From Clostridia bacterium (GTDB lineage: Bacteria > Bacillota > Clostridia > Oscillospirales > CAG-272), in assembly GCA_017411745.1 (NCBI GenBank), contig JAFQPM010000021.1, forward strand, positions 135,460 to 176,791: 41,332 nucleotides of DNA, written 5' to 3'. Of this stretch, positions 25,228-32,941 are shown one piece after another. The notes below the pieces were generated by a model. It saw only the letters and a list, made by a program, of their open reading frames with translations, was not told the origin of the DNA and searched no databases. Both the position numbers and the translations under genes were made by a program. How positions within the stretch are numbered: the first letter of the stretch is position 1; every line of letters starts with the position of its first letter.

Positions 25228-25547
25228 TTGTTTTTCTCCTCATCGTCTGGCAGGTCGAAGCGGACTGCCAATATATTTCCCTCCACCGTTACAGTGCCGC
25301 CGTGATAGGTTGAGCAGATCAGTCTTTCGCCCTCGATCACCACGGCAAAGCCGCGCGCCGACATTATCATTTCGTCGGGGGAATATTTCAAGATCCTGCG
25401 ACAGCCCTGCATAAAGAGCGTGTTTCTGCCTCTCAATTCTATGCGGAAGTCACTGCCCAGCACATCGCTCGGCAGCTCCGCCTTGACTGCTAAAAGCTCG
25501 AGAAATCCTCTTTTCTCCTTATGACCTTTATTTTGCTCTGCACTCAT
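25224..25547 (-). CDS. yqfC: Sporulation protein YqfC (YabP/YqfC family)
   Basis: A small spore-associated protein. From the chosen ATG it has 107 residues, in line with the family (about 90-105). The conserved core is RIELRGRNTLFMQGCRRILKYSPDEMIMSARGFAVVIEGERLICSTYHGGTVTVEGNI. The open frame extends upstream to 25625, but that part (PLQTPFLPSRKRMIF) is not family-like and would overlap the divergent gene; a GAGGT site supports 25547. Heads the yqfC-yqfD-phoH-ybeY-era-recO run and is divergent from the ylbJ-like gene. I could not recognise a clear sigma-E promoter by eye. Confidence 0.88.
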   Translation of the reverse strand: MSAEQNKGHKEKRGFLELLAVKAELPSDVLGSDFRIELRGRNTLFMQGCRRILKYSPDEMIMSARGFAVVIEGERLICSTYHGGTVTVEGNILAVRFDLPDDEEKNK

Positions 25548-25606
25548 ATTACGACCTCGGACAAAATATATTTTACTGAAAATCATTCGCTTTCGGGAGG
25601 GTAAAA

Positions 25607-26704
25607 ATGGCGTCTGCAGAGGCAAAAAAACGTAGCTTTCCGATCTTTGCTGTGATCGCCTCGGCGGCTTTCCTTCTTTTCCTTATCCGTTCGAGCGTTG
25701 CAATCAATTATATGAAAAAAGGGCTTCAACTATGCGCAGGGGCGGTCATTCCGTCGCTTTTCCCTTTTATGATTATTTCCGAGCTTTTGATACACAGCGG
25801 TGTCGGTCAGCGCGTGGGCAGGCTGCTTGCCAAGCCTACGAGGCTTTTATTCGGCATCAGCGAGGCGGGAGCTTGCGCGTTCGTGCTTGGTGCGATCTGC
25901 GGATTTCCCATAGGGGCGAAGACCTTATGCTCTCTTTATGACCGTGGCGAGATATCCGACCGCGAGTTTTCGCGTGCGCTGACATTTTGCAACAATCCCG
26001 GGTCAGCGTTCGTGATAAGCGCGGTGGGGGTATCGCTGCTTGGCAGTGTGGAGCTTGGGGTCACGCTATACGGGTGCGTTCTACTGTCGGCGGTCATTGT
26101 TGGCGTTTTTGAGAGGATATTTTTCGGGAAGATCGGGGATGGGCGGTCAAAATCGGGGGGTGGAGCTGTAATTTTTGAAAGAAAAGGCGCGATCGAGGTC
26201 TTTACGTCGGCGATACAGAGCTCGGCTATCTCGATGATAACGGTATGCGCTTACGTGGTGTTTTTTTCGTCGTTCGTCGGGTGCATCGGGTCGCTGCTCG
26301 CCGAGATCGACATTCCGCGAGTGGTGACGGCGATGATATTTGGTTTTTTTGAGATATCAAGCGGAATGGGGGCGGCGGTTGAGGTCGGCTCACCTTTGGC
26401 GGCGGTCTTGCTTTGCGCGGCGGGCGCGGGGTGGTCGGGGTTATCGGTGCATTTTCAGATAATTACGATCTGCTCGGGACGAGGGGTGTCGTTTAAGCCG
26501 TTTTTTATTGCCAAGGCGGCGCAGGGTGTGATATGTGCGGCGCTGATGTGGATTGCATTGAAGATATTTCCCTTTTCGGAGGAGGCTTTGGCAAGGTTTC
26601 CCGCCGTTGACGGAGTGGGGCGAGGATACTCGAACGCGGCGTTCGTTTGCTGTATATTTTTCTTGGCGGCGGTGTTGCCGATCGTGCTGGGGAGGAAAAA
26701 ATGA
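25607..26704 (+). CDS. YlbJ-like sporulation membrane protein (nucleoside recognition/Gate domain)
   Basis: A 365-residue polytopic membrane protein with about eight hydrophobic segments. The blocks LQLCAGAVIPSLFPFMIISELLIHSG (about 38-63) and GACAFVLGAICGFPIGAKTLCSLYDRGEI (about 86-115), with NNPGSAFVIS near 128, are what I associate with YlbJ, a sigma-E-dependent integral membrane protein needed for spore cortex integrity, and with the wider Gate domain family. The ribosome site GGGAGGG is 5 nt before the ATG. Divergent from yqfC, so two spore-stage genes share one intergenic region of about 60 bp. A strong terminator follows. Confidence 0.85.
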   Translation: MASAEAKKRSFPIFAVIASAAFLLFLIRSSVAINYMKKGLQLCAGAVIPSLFPFMIISELLIHSGVGQRVGRLLAKPTRLLFGISEAGACAFVLGAICGFPIGAKTLCSLYDRGEISDREFSRALTFCNNPGSAFVISAVGVSLLGSVELGVTLYGCVLLSAVIVGVFERIFFGKIGDGRSKSGGGAVIFERKGAIEVFTSAIQSSAISMITVCAYVVFFSSFVGCIGSLLAEIDIPRVVTAMIFGFFEISSGMGAAVEVGSPLAAVLLCAAGAGWSGLSVHFQIITICSGRGVSFKPFFIAKAAQGVICAALMWIALKIFPFSEEALARFPAVDGVGRGYSNAAFVCCIFFLAAVLPIVLGRKK

Positions 26705-26708
26705 GAAA

Positions 26709-26737
26709 GCGCAACGCCGACGGCGTTGCGCGTTTTT
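26709..26737 (+). terminator. Intrinsic terminator after the ylbJ-like gene
   Basis: GCGCAACGCC (26709-26718) and GGCGTTGCGC (26722-26731) with a 3-nt loop, then five Ts. It begins 4 nt after the stop codon. Confidence 0.92.
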
Positions 26738-26756
26738 GTGATTTGAAATTTTGCTA

Positions 26757-27122
26757 TTATACGATTGCTATAACAACGAAAACGATCGCGGCGGTTGATA
26801 CTAGAGCAATCAATGAATAAAAAACGAAAAAGCCGATGGAAATTCCCTTCAGGACGCGACTCGGGGCGATTTTAATTGCCAAGATGGAACCGGCAAATCC
26901 TATCATAGAAACGATGAACTCACCCAATATGAAGCCTAACCATACTGTCAGCGAGCCAATAATTGTTGCCAGAACAGATGCTCCCGGTAATTGATCGTTG
27001 GAAGAATCAACGTTTTGCATATTGTCCAATGAGTTTTGAGTCGAAAAAAAGATTGCGACTGAAATTATCAGAAAAATAGTTAAGATACATATTACAGCTA
27101 TTGATCCTGCTTTATTGCTCAT
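26757..27122 (-). CDS. Small hypothetical membrane protein
   Basis: A 121-residue protein with three or four hydrophobic segments (about 7-28, 48-66, 68-85, 95-119) and a short outward or inward loop rich in Asn/Asp/Gln (QNSLDNMQNVDSSNDQ) after the first. I do not recognise the family. Support for reality comes from a strong promoter at 27146-27174 and a plausible GGCGGTG ribosome site. It lies between a terminator and the tRNA cluster and appears monocistronic. Confidence 0.72.
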   Translation of the reverse strand: MSNKAGSIAVICILTIFLIISVAIFFSTQNSLDNMQNVDSSNDQLPGASVLATIIGSLTVWLGFILGEFIVSMIGFAGSILAIKIAPSRVLKGISIGFFVFYSLIALVSTAAIVFVVIAIV

Positions 27123-27145
27123 AAGTTCACCGCCTTTCTGTAACT

Positions 27146-27174
27146 ATGATAGCATAAATTGGGGGGATTGTCAA
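27146..27174 (-). promoter_or_regulatory. Sigma-A-type promoter of the small membrane protein gene
   Basis: Minus strand: TTGACA, 17-nt spacer, TATCAT, about 24 nt before the ATG. The -35 lies just beyond the last tRNA-unit terminator. Confidence 0.75.
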
Positions 27175-27181
27175 GGAAAAC

Positions 27182-27211
27182 AAAAAATCCACCGCTATTG
27201 CGATGGATTTT
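27182..27211 (-). terminator. Terminator of degenerate tRNA unit 1
   Basis: AAAATCCACCGC with GCGATGGATTTT (12 bp, one G-U, 4-nt loop), followed on the minus strand by a six-T run. Identical to the hairpins at 27342-27371 and 27501-27530. Confidence 0.8.
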
Positions 27212-27331
27212 GGAGCCGGTAATCAGAATCGAACTGATGACCCGATAATTGCGAAGCAATTTCGCACAGTGAGCGAAGCGAACGTAGGTCGTCATTACCG
27301 GGTGACGTGCTCTACCGACTGAGCCGTGGCG
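27211..27331 (-). pseudogene. Degenerate tRNA-Thr copy 1
   Basis: The T arm (GTTCGATTC) and D-arm region match the intact tRNA-Thr. An insertion lies between anticodon stem and T arm, the anticodon loop is changed (CACCCGGTAATG, 8-nt loop), and the 5' end (GCCACGG) no longer pairs with the 3' acceptor strand (TACCGGC). Confidence 0.75.
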
Positions 27332-27341
27332 AAATAAAGAC

Positions 27342-27371
27342 AAAAAATCCACCGCTATTGCGATGGATTTT
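27342..27371 (-). terminator. Terminator of degenerate tRNA unit 2
   Basis: Same 12-bp hairpin and T-run as the other two units. It would stop read-through from the tRNA copy above it. Confidence 0.8.
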
Positions 27372-27490
27372 GGAGCTGGTAATCAGAATCGAACTGATGA
27401 CCCGATAATTGCGAAGCAATTTTGCACAGTGAGCGAAGCGAACGTAGGTCGTCCTTACCAATGACGTGCTCTACCGACTGAGCCGTGGCG
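27371..27490 (-). pseudogene. Degenerate tRNA-Thr copy 2
   Basis: Keeps the GGT anticodon loop (TTGGTAA) but has a broken anticodon stem (CGTCA against GGACG), the same inserted segment of about 46 bp containing an AATTGC-TTC-GCAATT hairpin, and a 5' end that cannot form the acceptor stem. Confidence 0.78.
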
Positions 27491-27500
27491 AAATAAAGAC

Positions 27501-27530
27501 AAAAAATCCACCGCTATTGCGATGGATTTT
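27501..27530 (-). terminator. Terminator of the intact tRNA-Thr
   Basis: AAAATCCACCGC (27503-27514) with GCGATGGATTTT (27519-27530), then a T-run on the minus strand. It starts at the tRNA CCA end. Confidence 0.85.
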
Positions 27531-27605
27531 GGAGCTGGTAATCAGAATCGAACTGATGACCTCGTCATTACCAATGACGTGCTCTACCGACTGAGCCATA
27601 CCAGC
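27530..27605 (-). tRNA. tRNA-Thr (anticodon GGT)
   Basis: A complete 76-nt cloverleaf on the minus strand. Acceptor GCTGGTA pairs with TACCAGC; D stem GCTC/GAGC; anticodon stem CGTCA/TGACG around loop TTGGTAA with anticodon GGT (reads ACC/ACT threonine codons); T stem ATCAG/CTGAT around TTCGATT; discriminator T and an encoded CCA. It has a consensus promoter and its own terminator. Confidence 0.95.
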
Positions 27606-27635
27606 AAATATTCACTTTGTCTTGACGACTTGTCT

Positions 27636-27664
27636 ATTATATCAAACAAATTTCGATTTGTCAA
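27636..27664 (-). promoter_or_regulatory. Consensus promoter of tRNA-Thr
   Basis: Minus strand: TTGACA, 17-nt spacer, TATAAT, both hexamers perfect, 31 nt before the tRNA 5' end. Back-to-back with the valS leader promoter. Confidence 0.88.
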
Positions 27665-27746
27665 GCCCTTTTTTCAAATTTTTTAAATTATTTTTTTGTA
27701 TTTTTCGTCAGTTCAAATTTATCGGCAAAAAAGTATGGTAAAACGG

Positions 27747-27775
27747 TTGACAAATCGGGAAACAAGTGTTATAAT
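27747..27775 (+). promoter_or_regulatory. Consensus promoter of the valS T-box leader
   Basis: TTGACA, 17-nt spacer, TATAAT, both hexamers perfect. Transcription should begin near 27782, at the start of T-box stem I. Confidence 0.9.
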
Positions 27776-27781
27776 GTGTTA

Positions 27782-28058
27782 TCATATTTAAACACGATAA
27801 CCAAGAGGAGTAGGTCGCAGGTCTCTTTCAGAGAGTGGATGGTTGGTGAAAATCCACAGGGGCGGCGGTTGAAGGTAGCTTGCGAGTGGTGCGGGTGAAG
27901 GCTTTTTTGCTGGGTAATCTGCGACGGTGGCGACGTTATAGCTTTTGAGTGGTGTTTGTCCGATTTTTCGGGTGGATATGGAATCCGCCCCTACGGCAGA
28001 TGCAAATTAGGTGGTACCGCGTGTTGACGTCCTGATGTTTATACATCGGGGCTTTTTT
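27782..28058 (+). promoter_or_regulatory. T-box riboswitch (valine) controlling valS
   Basis: A leader that senses uncharged tRNA-Val and permits read-through into valS. Visible elements: AGTA on the 5' side of the specifier loop (about 27809), the AGAGAGTGGATGG and GGTTGGTGAAAATCC apical motifs, GAA followed one base later by the specifier GTA (27875-27877, a valine codon), the T-box AATTAGGTGGTACCGCG (28005-28021) with a TGGT bulge fitting tRNA-Val discriminator A, and a terminator (28029-28038 with 28043-28052, then six Ts). The specifier was placed by analogy with the glyQS leader layout; a Val codon agrees with the downstream gene. Confidence 0.93.
28029..28058 (+). terminator. T-box regulated terminator
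   Basis: GTCCTGATGT pairs with ACATCGGGGC (two G-U pairs), 4-nt loop, then six Ts. Its formation competes with the T-box antiterminator. Confidence 0.88.
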
Positions 28059-28070
28059 GTTTGTTTTATT

Positions 28071-28203
28071 ATTAACTTTTCTTGTCATCAGCGACAAGAA
28101 AAGTTACAAAAGAAACGCCGCTTAAGGTGGAGAGGGTTTCGCAAGAAAAAACGCAGCGAGCCGCATTTTCTCTTGCTTCAACATTCTCTCCCCCTTAAGA
28201 ATT
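28071..28203 (+). ncRNA. Structured repeat element, copy B, inside the valS leader
   Basis: Same three-helix layout as 20295-20424. Helix 1: AACTTTTCTTGTC (28074-28086) with GACAAGAAAAGTT (28093-28105), 13 bp perfect. Helix 2: 28121-28137 with 28183-28199. Helix 3: GCAAGA.AAAA (28141-28151) with TTTT.TCTTGC (28166-28176), capped by GC-AGCGAGCC-GC. The linker AAAAGAAACGCCGC is conserved. Pairs differ from copy A but stay complementary (for example C-G to T-A in helix 1). Confidence 0.6.
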
Positions 28204-28205
28204 CC

Positions 28206-28539
28206 CCTCTCCGTTTTGATGATGGAGTTGCTTTTAAATTTTAAAAGTCGGCTTCGCCGACTAGGCGGGATGTTTGCTCATTTGAAGACGGGTGAGGCGT
28301 CTTGGATTTGATGCCATATCAATCAAGAAACGACAGTGAGGAATTTTTTCGAGGCTTGCCGCTGAAAAAATTCTCGTTTTCAGCTTGCTGAAAACAAACA
28401 CCCTAAAAGCACCCAAAATATACGGGAAGTTCTTTTGCGAGCAATCCGCGCTTGCGCGATTGCAGTTTTCATTTCAAGAAAAGTAGAGAAATCGATACAT
28501 TCAGTTACTATGTTTAACAACAGAAAGGAAATATAAAAA
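28206..28539 (+). other. Non-coding leader segment with a series of hairpins before valS
   Basis: No supported gene. Small palindromes follow each other: AGTCGGC-TTC-GCCGACT (about 28246-28262), GAATTTTTTC/GAAAAAATTC (about 28342-28376), GTTTTCAGC-TTG-CTGAAAAC (about 28377-28396) and GCAATC/GATTGC around CGCGCTTGCGCG (about 28440-28462). The valS ribosome site (GAAAGGAA) ends it. I see no second promoter I would defend. Confidence 0.45.
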
Positions 28540-31185
28540 ATGAACAGTTACAATGAATTGCCGAAGACGTATTCGCCGTCCGAGTTTGAGGACAGGATAT
28601 ACGCCGAGTGGTGTGAAAAGGGATATTTCACGCCCGACAAGAACAACAACAATCCCTCTTTTTCAATAGTAATTCCCCCTCCCAACGTCACGGGTCAGCT
28701 TCACATGGGTCACGCGCTTGACGAGACCTTACAGGACATTCTCGTTCGTTACAAGAGAATGCAGGGCTTCAACACGCTTTGGGTTCCCGGTACAGACCAC
28801 GCGGGCATTGCTACGCAGATCAAGGTTGAGGAAAGACTTCGCGTTGACGAGGGATTGACAAGATACGATCTTGGTCGCGAGAAGTTCCTTGAGCGCGTTT
28901 GGGGCTGGAAGGACACATACGAGGCTCGCATTACGGGTCAGCTCAAGAAGCTCGGCGCTTCGTGCGACTGGACAAGACAGAGATTCACCATGGACGAGGG
29001 CTGCTCCAAGGCGGTTCGCGAGGTCTTCGTAAACCTTTACGACAAGGGACTTATCTATCGCGGTCACCGTATCATCAACTGGTGTCCTCGCTGTCTGACT
29101 GCGCTTTCCGATGCGGAGGTTGAATACAAGGATCAGCCCGGACATTTCTGGCACATCAAGTATCCCATCATCGGTGAGAACGGCTACGTTGAGGTCGCTA
29201 CCACACGTCCCGAGACTATGTTCGGTGATACTGCGGTCGCGGTCAACCCCGAGGACGAGAACACCAAGCATCTTATTGGCAAGAAGGTTCTTCTTCCCAT
29301 CGTTAACAGAGAGATTCCCGTTATTGCGGACGATTACGTTGAGATCGGCTTCGGTACGGGCTGCGTTAAGATCACTCCCGCGCACGACCCTAACGACTTC
29401 CTTGTAGGTCAGAGGCACGATCTCGAGCAGATCAAGGTCATGAACGACGATGCGACCATGAACGCTTACGCCGGCAAATACGAGGGTATGGACAGATATG
29501 CTTGCCGCAAGGCACTCGTTGCCGATCTTGAGGCAGAGGGATATCTCGTTAAGGTTGAGCCTCACGACCACAACGTTGGCGTTTGCTACCGCTGCGGCAC
29601 GACCGTTGAGCCTCTCACAAGCGACCAGTGGTTCGTTAAGATGAAGCCTCTCGCAAAGCCTGCTATCGAGGCGGTTGAGTCGGGTGAGATCAACTTCGTT
29701 CCCGAGCGTTTCTCGAAGAACTACTTTAACTGGATGAACAATATTCTCGACTGGTGCATATCCCGTCAGCTTTGGTGGGGTCACAGAATTCCTGCCTTCT
29801 ACTGCGACGAGTGCGGTGAGATGACGGTTTCCAAGGTCGACATCGATACTTGTCCCAAGTGCGGCGGCAAGGTTCATCAGGACGAGGACGTGCTTGACAC
29901 CTGGTTCTCGTCGGCTCTCTGGCCCTTCTCTACTCTCGGTTGGCCTGAGCAGACCGAGGATCTCAAGAGATATTATCCCACCGACGTGCTCGTTACGGGC
30001 TACGATATAATCACCTTCTGGGTATCGCGTATGATCTTCTCGGGTCTTGAGCACATGGATGCAAAGCCTTTCTCTACCGTATTTATTCACGGTCTCGTAC
30101 GTGACGCGCAGGGCCGCAAGATGTCCAAGTCGCTCGGTAACGGTATCGATCCTCTTGAGGTCATCAAGCAGTACGGCGCGGATGCGCTCCGCTTTGCGCT
30201 TGCAACGGGCAACTCCCCCGGAAACGATATGAGATTCTCCGACGAGAAGATCGAGGCGGCGAGAAACTTTGCTAATAAGCTCTGGAACGCGTCGCGATTC
30301 GTCCGTATGAATCTGACTATTGATGAGATAAAGCTTCCCGATGCCGACAAGCTCGCGATCGAGGACAAGTGGATACTCAACGAATTCAACGCGCTTTGCG
30401 AGAACGTCGTTACCAATCTTGACAACTTCGAGGTTGGCGTTGCTCTCGGCGCGATCTACGGATTTACCTGGGATATCTTCTGCGACTGGTACATTGAACT
30501 TGCAAAGGCTCGTCTTAACGAGAAGGACACCGAGGCAAATCTCGTCTGCCAGAACGTTATCGCATACGTTCTCTGCGGTACTCTGAAGCTGCTTCATCCC
30601 TTTATGCCCTTTATTACCGAGGAGATATATCAGGCCCTGCCTCACGAGTGCGAGAGCATCATGATCTCCGAATATCCTAAGGCTTGCGAGTCGCTCTGCT
30701 TCTCTGCAGACGCCGAGAAGATGACCAAGATCATCGACGCGATCAAAGCAATCAGAGCTCGCAGAAGCGAAATGAACGTTCCTCCCTCCAAGAAGGCGAA
30801 GGTTTATCTTGCTACCAGATACGCTGACGTATTTGCTACTGCTGAGGCATTCTTTGCCCGTCTTGCGTCCGCTTCCGAGCTTATCGTTGCCGATAAGTTT
30901 GCCGAGGACGAGGTCAGCGCAGACAATGCAGTACAGATAATCACCGACTCCGCTACGATCTTCCTTCCCCTTTCCGATATCATCGATTTTGAAAAGGAAA
31001 AGGCTCGTCTTGAGGGCGAGAAGAAGAAGCTTGAGGGTGAGATCGAAAGAATCGAAAAGAAGCTTTCCAACGAGGGCTTCGTTGCTAAGGCTCCTGCCGC
31101 AGTCGTTGAGGGCGAGAGAGCGAAGATGGCAAAATACCGTGAAAATCTCGACGGTATTCTCGCGGCGATCGGCAAGCTGAAGTAA
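28540..31185 (+). CDS. valS: Valine--tRNA ligase
   Basis: Class I aminoacyl-tRNA synthetase that charges tRNA-Val. The 881 residues match the family. The HIGH-type motif is in [18 protein letters not shown] (about 46-63) and the KMSKS motif in [14 protein letters not shown] (about 525-538). An editing domain with [17 protein letters not shown] lies near 221-237, zinc-type CxxC pairs near 425-445, and a C-terminal coiled coil ([25 protein letters not shown]) near 815-840 binds tRNA. Regulated by the T-box about 480 bp upstream. Codon use is strongly biased, which explains long open frames on the opposite strand. The serine hydrolase gene follows after 69 nt. Confidence 0.98.
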   Translation: MNSYNELPKTYSPSEFEDRIYAEWCEKGYFTPDKNNNNPSFSIVIPPPNVTGQLHMGHALDETLQDILVRYKRMQGFNTLWVPGTDHAGIATQIKVEERLRVDEGLTRYDLGREKFLERVWGWKDTYEARITGQLKKLGASCDWTRQRFTMDEGCSKAVREVFVNLYDKGLIYRGHRIINWCPRCLTALSDAEVEYKDQPGHFWHIKYPIIGENGYVEVATTRPETMFGDTAVAVNPEDENTKHLIGKKVLLPIVNREIPVIADDYVEIGFGTGCVKITPAHDPNDFLVGQRHDLEQIKVMNDDATMNAYAGKYEGMDRYACRKALVADLEAEGYLVKVEPHDHNVGVCYRCGTTVEPLTSDQWFVKMKPLAKPAIEAVESGEINFVPERFSKNYFNWMNNILDWCISRQLWWGHRIPAFYCDECGEMTVSKVDIDTCPKCGGKVHQDEDVLDTWFSSALWPFSTLGWPEQTEDLKRYYPTDVLVTGYDIITFWVSRMIFSGLEHMDAKPFSTVFIHGLVRDAQGRKMSKSLGNGIDPLEVIKQYGADALRFALATGNSPGNDMRFSDEKIEAARNFANKLWNASRFVRMNLTIDEIKLPDADKLAIEDKWILNEFNALCENVVTNLDNFEVGVALGAIYGFTWDIFCDWYIELAKARLNEKDTEANLVCQNVIAYVLCGTLKLLHPFMPFITEEIYQALPHECESIMISEYPKACESLCFSADAEKMTKIIDAIKAIRARRSEMNVPPSKKAKVYLATRYADVFATAEAFFARLASASELIVADKFAEDEVSADNAVQIITDSATIFLPLSDIIDFEKEKARLEGEKKKLEGEIERIEKKLSNEGFVAKAPAAVVEGERAKMAKYRENLDGILAAIGKLK

Positions 31186-31254
31186 AAGGCTCGTCTGTAT
31201 CTGCTGAAAAATCAAATTGTTATTTGTGCCGCTAATGCGGCGGAAGGAACTCAT

Positions 31255-32730
31255 ATGAACAAGGATAATTTTGGATTTGCCTCCCCCGCCGAGTGCGGTG
31301 TCCATTACGAAAATATTCATGCTTTTATTGATGAGCTTGAGGCTCGCGGCATAATGATGCACGGCTTCGCTTTTCTTCGTAACGACAAGATCTTTGCCGA
31401 AGGATATTATGCTCCCGTAGACGAGAATTTTCTTCACAGAATGTACTCAACAAGCAAAACCTACACTTCAATGGCCATAGGCGCGCTTATCGCCGAGGGC
31501 AAGGTCTCGCTTGACGATCCCGTTTACAAATATTTCCCTGATAAGCTTCCCGAAAATCTTCATCCTTATATAGCCGAGGCAACTGTACGACACCTTCTGA
31601 TGATGGCAACTCCGTTTGATCAGGAGACCTACGGCCGCTTCGTTCCCGATTGGGAATACAGCTTCTTCAACAAGCCCCCTCAGGTGCGTCCCGGAACAAG
31701 ATTTATTTACGACACCTGCGGAACCTATATGTTGGATTGTATAGTCGAGCGTGTGACGGGCAAGCCCTTCCTTGAATATCTGAAGGACGTATGTCTGCGC
31801 GAGATCGGCTTTTCGGAGGACGCTTGGTGCATACAGTCACCTGACGGACACTCCTGGGGCGGCTCGGGCGTGCTTGCATCTCTGCGCGACACCGTTCGCT
31901 TTGCAACTCTCGTTAAAAATCGCGGCGTAGCACACGGGAAGCAGCTTTTGCCTGCTGATTACATTGACGAGGCGACCAAATATCAGATTGCAAACACCAC
32001 TCAATATCCTCATCCCGACCTGCTCCACGGCAACGGCTACGGATATCAGGTATGGGTAACACAATGCGGCGGCTACGCTTTTCTTGGAATGGGTTGCGAG
32101 TGCGCTTGGATATTGCCCGAAAAAGATCTCGTAGCGGTTTTCATCGCCGACACTCAAGGCGAGCCTAATTACGCAGACGTTTTTGAAATCGCAAAGAAGC
32201 ATATAGTTGATAACCTCTGCGCCCCCTACGCTCCCGACGATTCCGAACAGGCTCTCCTCTCCGAGAGACTTGCGGGACTGAAGGTCTCCTCTCTCCACGG
32301 TGCGACCACCTCGCCTACAGCACAGAGAGTAAACGGAGTAGAATATTCCCTTTTCAACAACCCGATGCAAATGACATCCGTCAGCTTTGAATTCAACGGT
32401 GAAGAGGGTGCGATGCACTACGATACATTGCGAGGAAAGAAGACCCTGCCCTTCGGCATGGCGAAGAACATATTCTTCGAGTTCCCCGAGAATCATTATT
32501 ACGACTATCAGATCAATCTGCCCGCAAACCGCGGTCTTAATGCCTTTGCTTCGGCAGAGTGGATCAATGATAGCACCCTGCACATTCGCGTTTACATTCT
32601 CGATAACAGCCTTGGAAATATGCACGCGTACGTCACATTTGAGGGCGACAAGATCGCTATCAAGATGTCCAAGGTTGCCGAATGGTTTATGGATGAATAT
32701 CAAGGTGAGGCATACGGTGTTCAAAAATAA
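31255..32730 (+). CDS. Serine hydrolase, class C beta-lactamase-related
   Basis: A 491-residue member of the class C beta-lactamase/esterase family. The SxxK catalytic motif is STSK in FLHRMYSTSKTYTSMAIGALI near residue 67. The second motif, YxN in the family, reads YDT in FIYDTCGTYMLDCIVERVTGKPF near 150-172, and GNGYGYQVW near 259 occupies the third-motif region. No signal peptide is visible, so it may be cytosolic. A C-terminal beta-rich domain (about 355-491) follows the hydrolase core. Substrate unknown; family members include esterases, peptidases and carboxypeptidases. AAGGA is the ribosome site, next to a GCCGC-TAAT-GCGGC hairpin. Confidence 0.88.
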   Translation: MNKDNFGFASPAECGVHYENIHAFIDELEARGIMMHGFAFLRNDKIFAEGYYAPVDENFLHRMYSTSKTYTSMAIGALIAEGKVSLDDPVYKYFPDKLPENLHPYIAEATVRHLLMMATPFDQETYGRFVPDWEYSFFNKPPQVRPGTRFIYDTCGTYMLDCIVERVTGKPFLEYLKDVCLREIGFSEDAWCIQSPDGHSWGGSGVLASLRDTVRFATLVKNRGVAHGKQLLPADYIDEATKYQIANTTQYPHPDLLHGNGYGYQVWVTQCGGYAFLGMGCECAWILPEKDLVAVFIADTQGEPNYADVFEIAKKHIVDNLCAPYAPDDSEQALLSERLAGLKVSSLHGATTSPTAQRVNGVEYSLFNNPMQMTSVSFEFNGEEGAMHYDTLRGKKTLPFGMAKNIFFEFPENHYYDYQINLPANRGLNAFASAEWINDSTLHIRVYILDNSLGNMHAYVTFEGDKIAIKMSKVAEWFMDEYQGEAYGVQK

Positions 32731-32795
32731 TCAAATGGCTTAAACGTGAATCGTGAAGGATAGATTTCCAAAAAAAAATTTTTTTAGAAAAAAAC

Positions 32796-32821
32796 TGTAA
32801 CCTTTCAGAAAAAACAGCGAC
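32796..32821 (+). promoter_or_regulatory. ECF-sigma-type promoter candidate upstream of the DUF4349 gene
   Basis: TGTAAC (32796-32801), 16-nt spacer, CGAC (32818-32821), preceded by long A/T tracts (32768-32794) resembling an UP element. The layout parallels sigma-W-class promoters (TGAAAC, N16, CGTA). No sigma or anti-sigma gene lies in the window. Confidence 0.5.
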
Positions 32822-32877
32822 TTTATAGGTAGAAGGCGAAGAATTGCTTCAAATCCTGCTTATAAAGTCGCTTTTTT
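32816..32877 (+). terminator. Intrinsic terminator whose left arm covers the candidate ECF -10
   Basis: AGCGACTTTATA (32816-32827) and TATAAAGTCGCT (32861-32872) form a perfect 12-bp stem with a 33-nt loop, followed by five more Ts. It would stop read-through from the serine hydrolase gene. Confidence 0.75.
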
Positions 32878-32941
32878 GCGTTCTGTTGGTTTTGGATATG
32901 CAACGTCTCACTAAAAATTGTCTGAAAGGACGGATATTATT

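Larger units (their letters stand above)
27181..27605 (-). repeat. Tandem triplication of a tRNA-Thr plus terminator unit
   Basis: Units of about 160 bp begin at 27181, 27341 and 27500 (period 160 then 159). Each holds a terminator hairpin and a tRNA-Thr sequence. Only the right-hand unit (first in transcription) is an intact tRNA. The other two share an insertion of about 46 bp and an altered 5' end, so they duplicated after those changes arose. Confidence 0.85.

Noticed and set aside
25548..25606. Sigma-E type promoters between yqfC and the ylbJ-like gene
   Set aside because: Expected from the roles of these genes, but no convincing -35/-10 pair is visible by eye in this short AT-rich stretch.
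28011..28244. A 77-residue frame overlapping the T-box and copy B
   Set aside because: Overlaps the T-box sequence, terminator and structured element; no ribosome site.
28729..31437. A 902-residue open frame on the minus strand opposite valS
   Set aside because: It is an exact shadow of valS, whose strong codon bias leaves the opposite strand without stops. No ribosome site, promoter or recognisable domain.
31837..32724. A 295-residue minus-strand frame opposite the serine hydrolase
   Set aside because: Shadow of the serine hydrolase gene; no ribosome site or family match.
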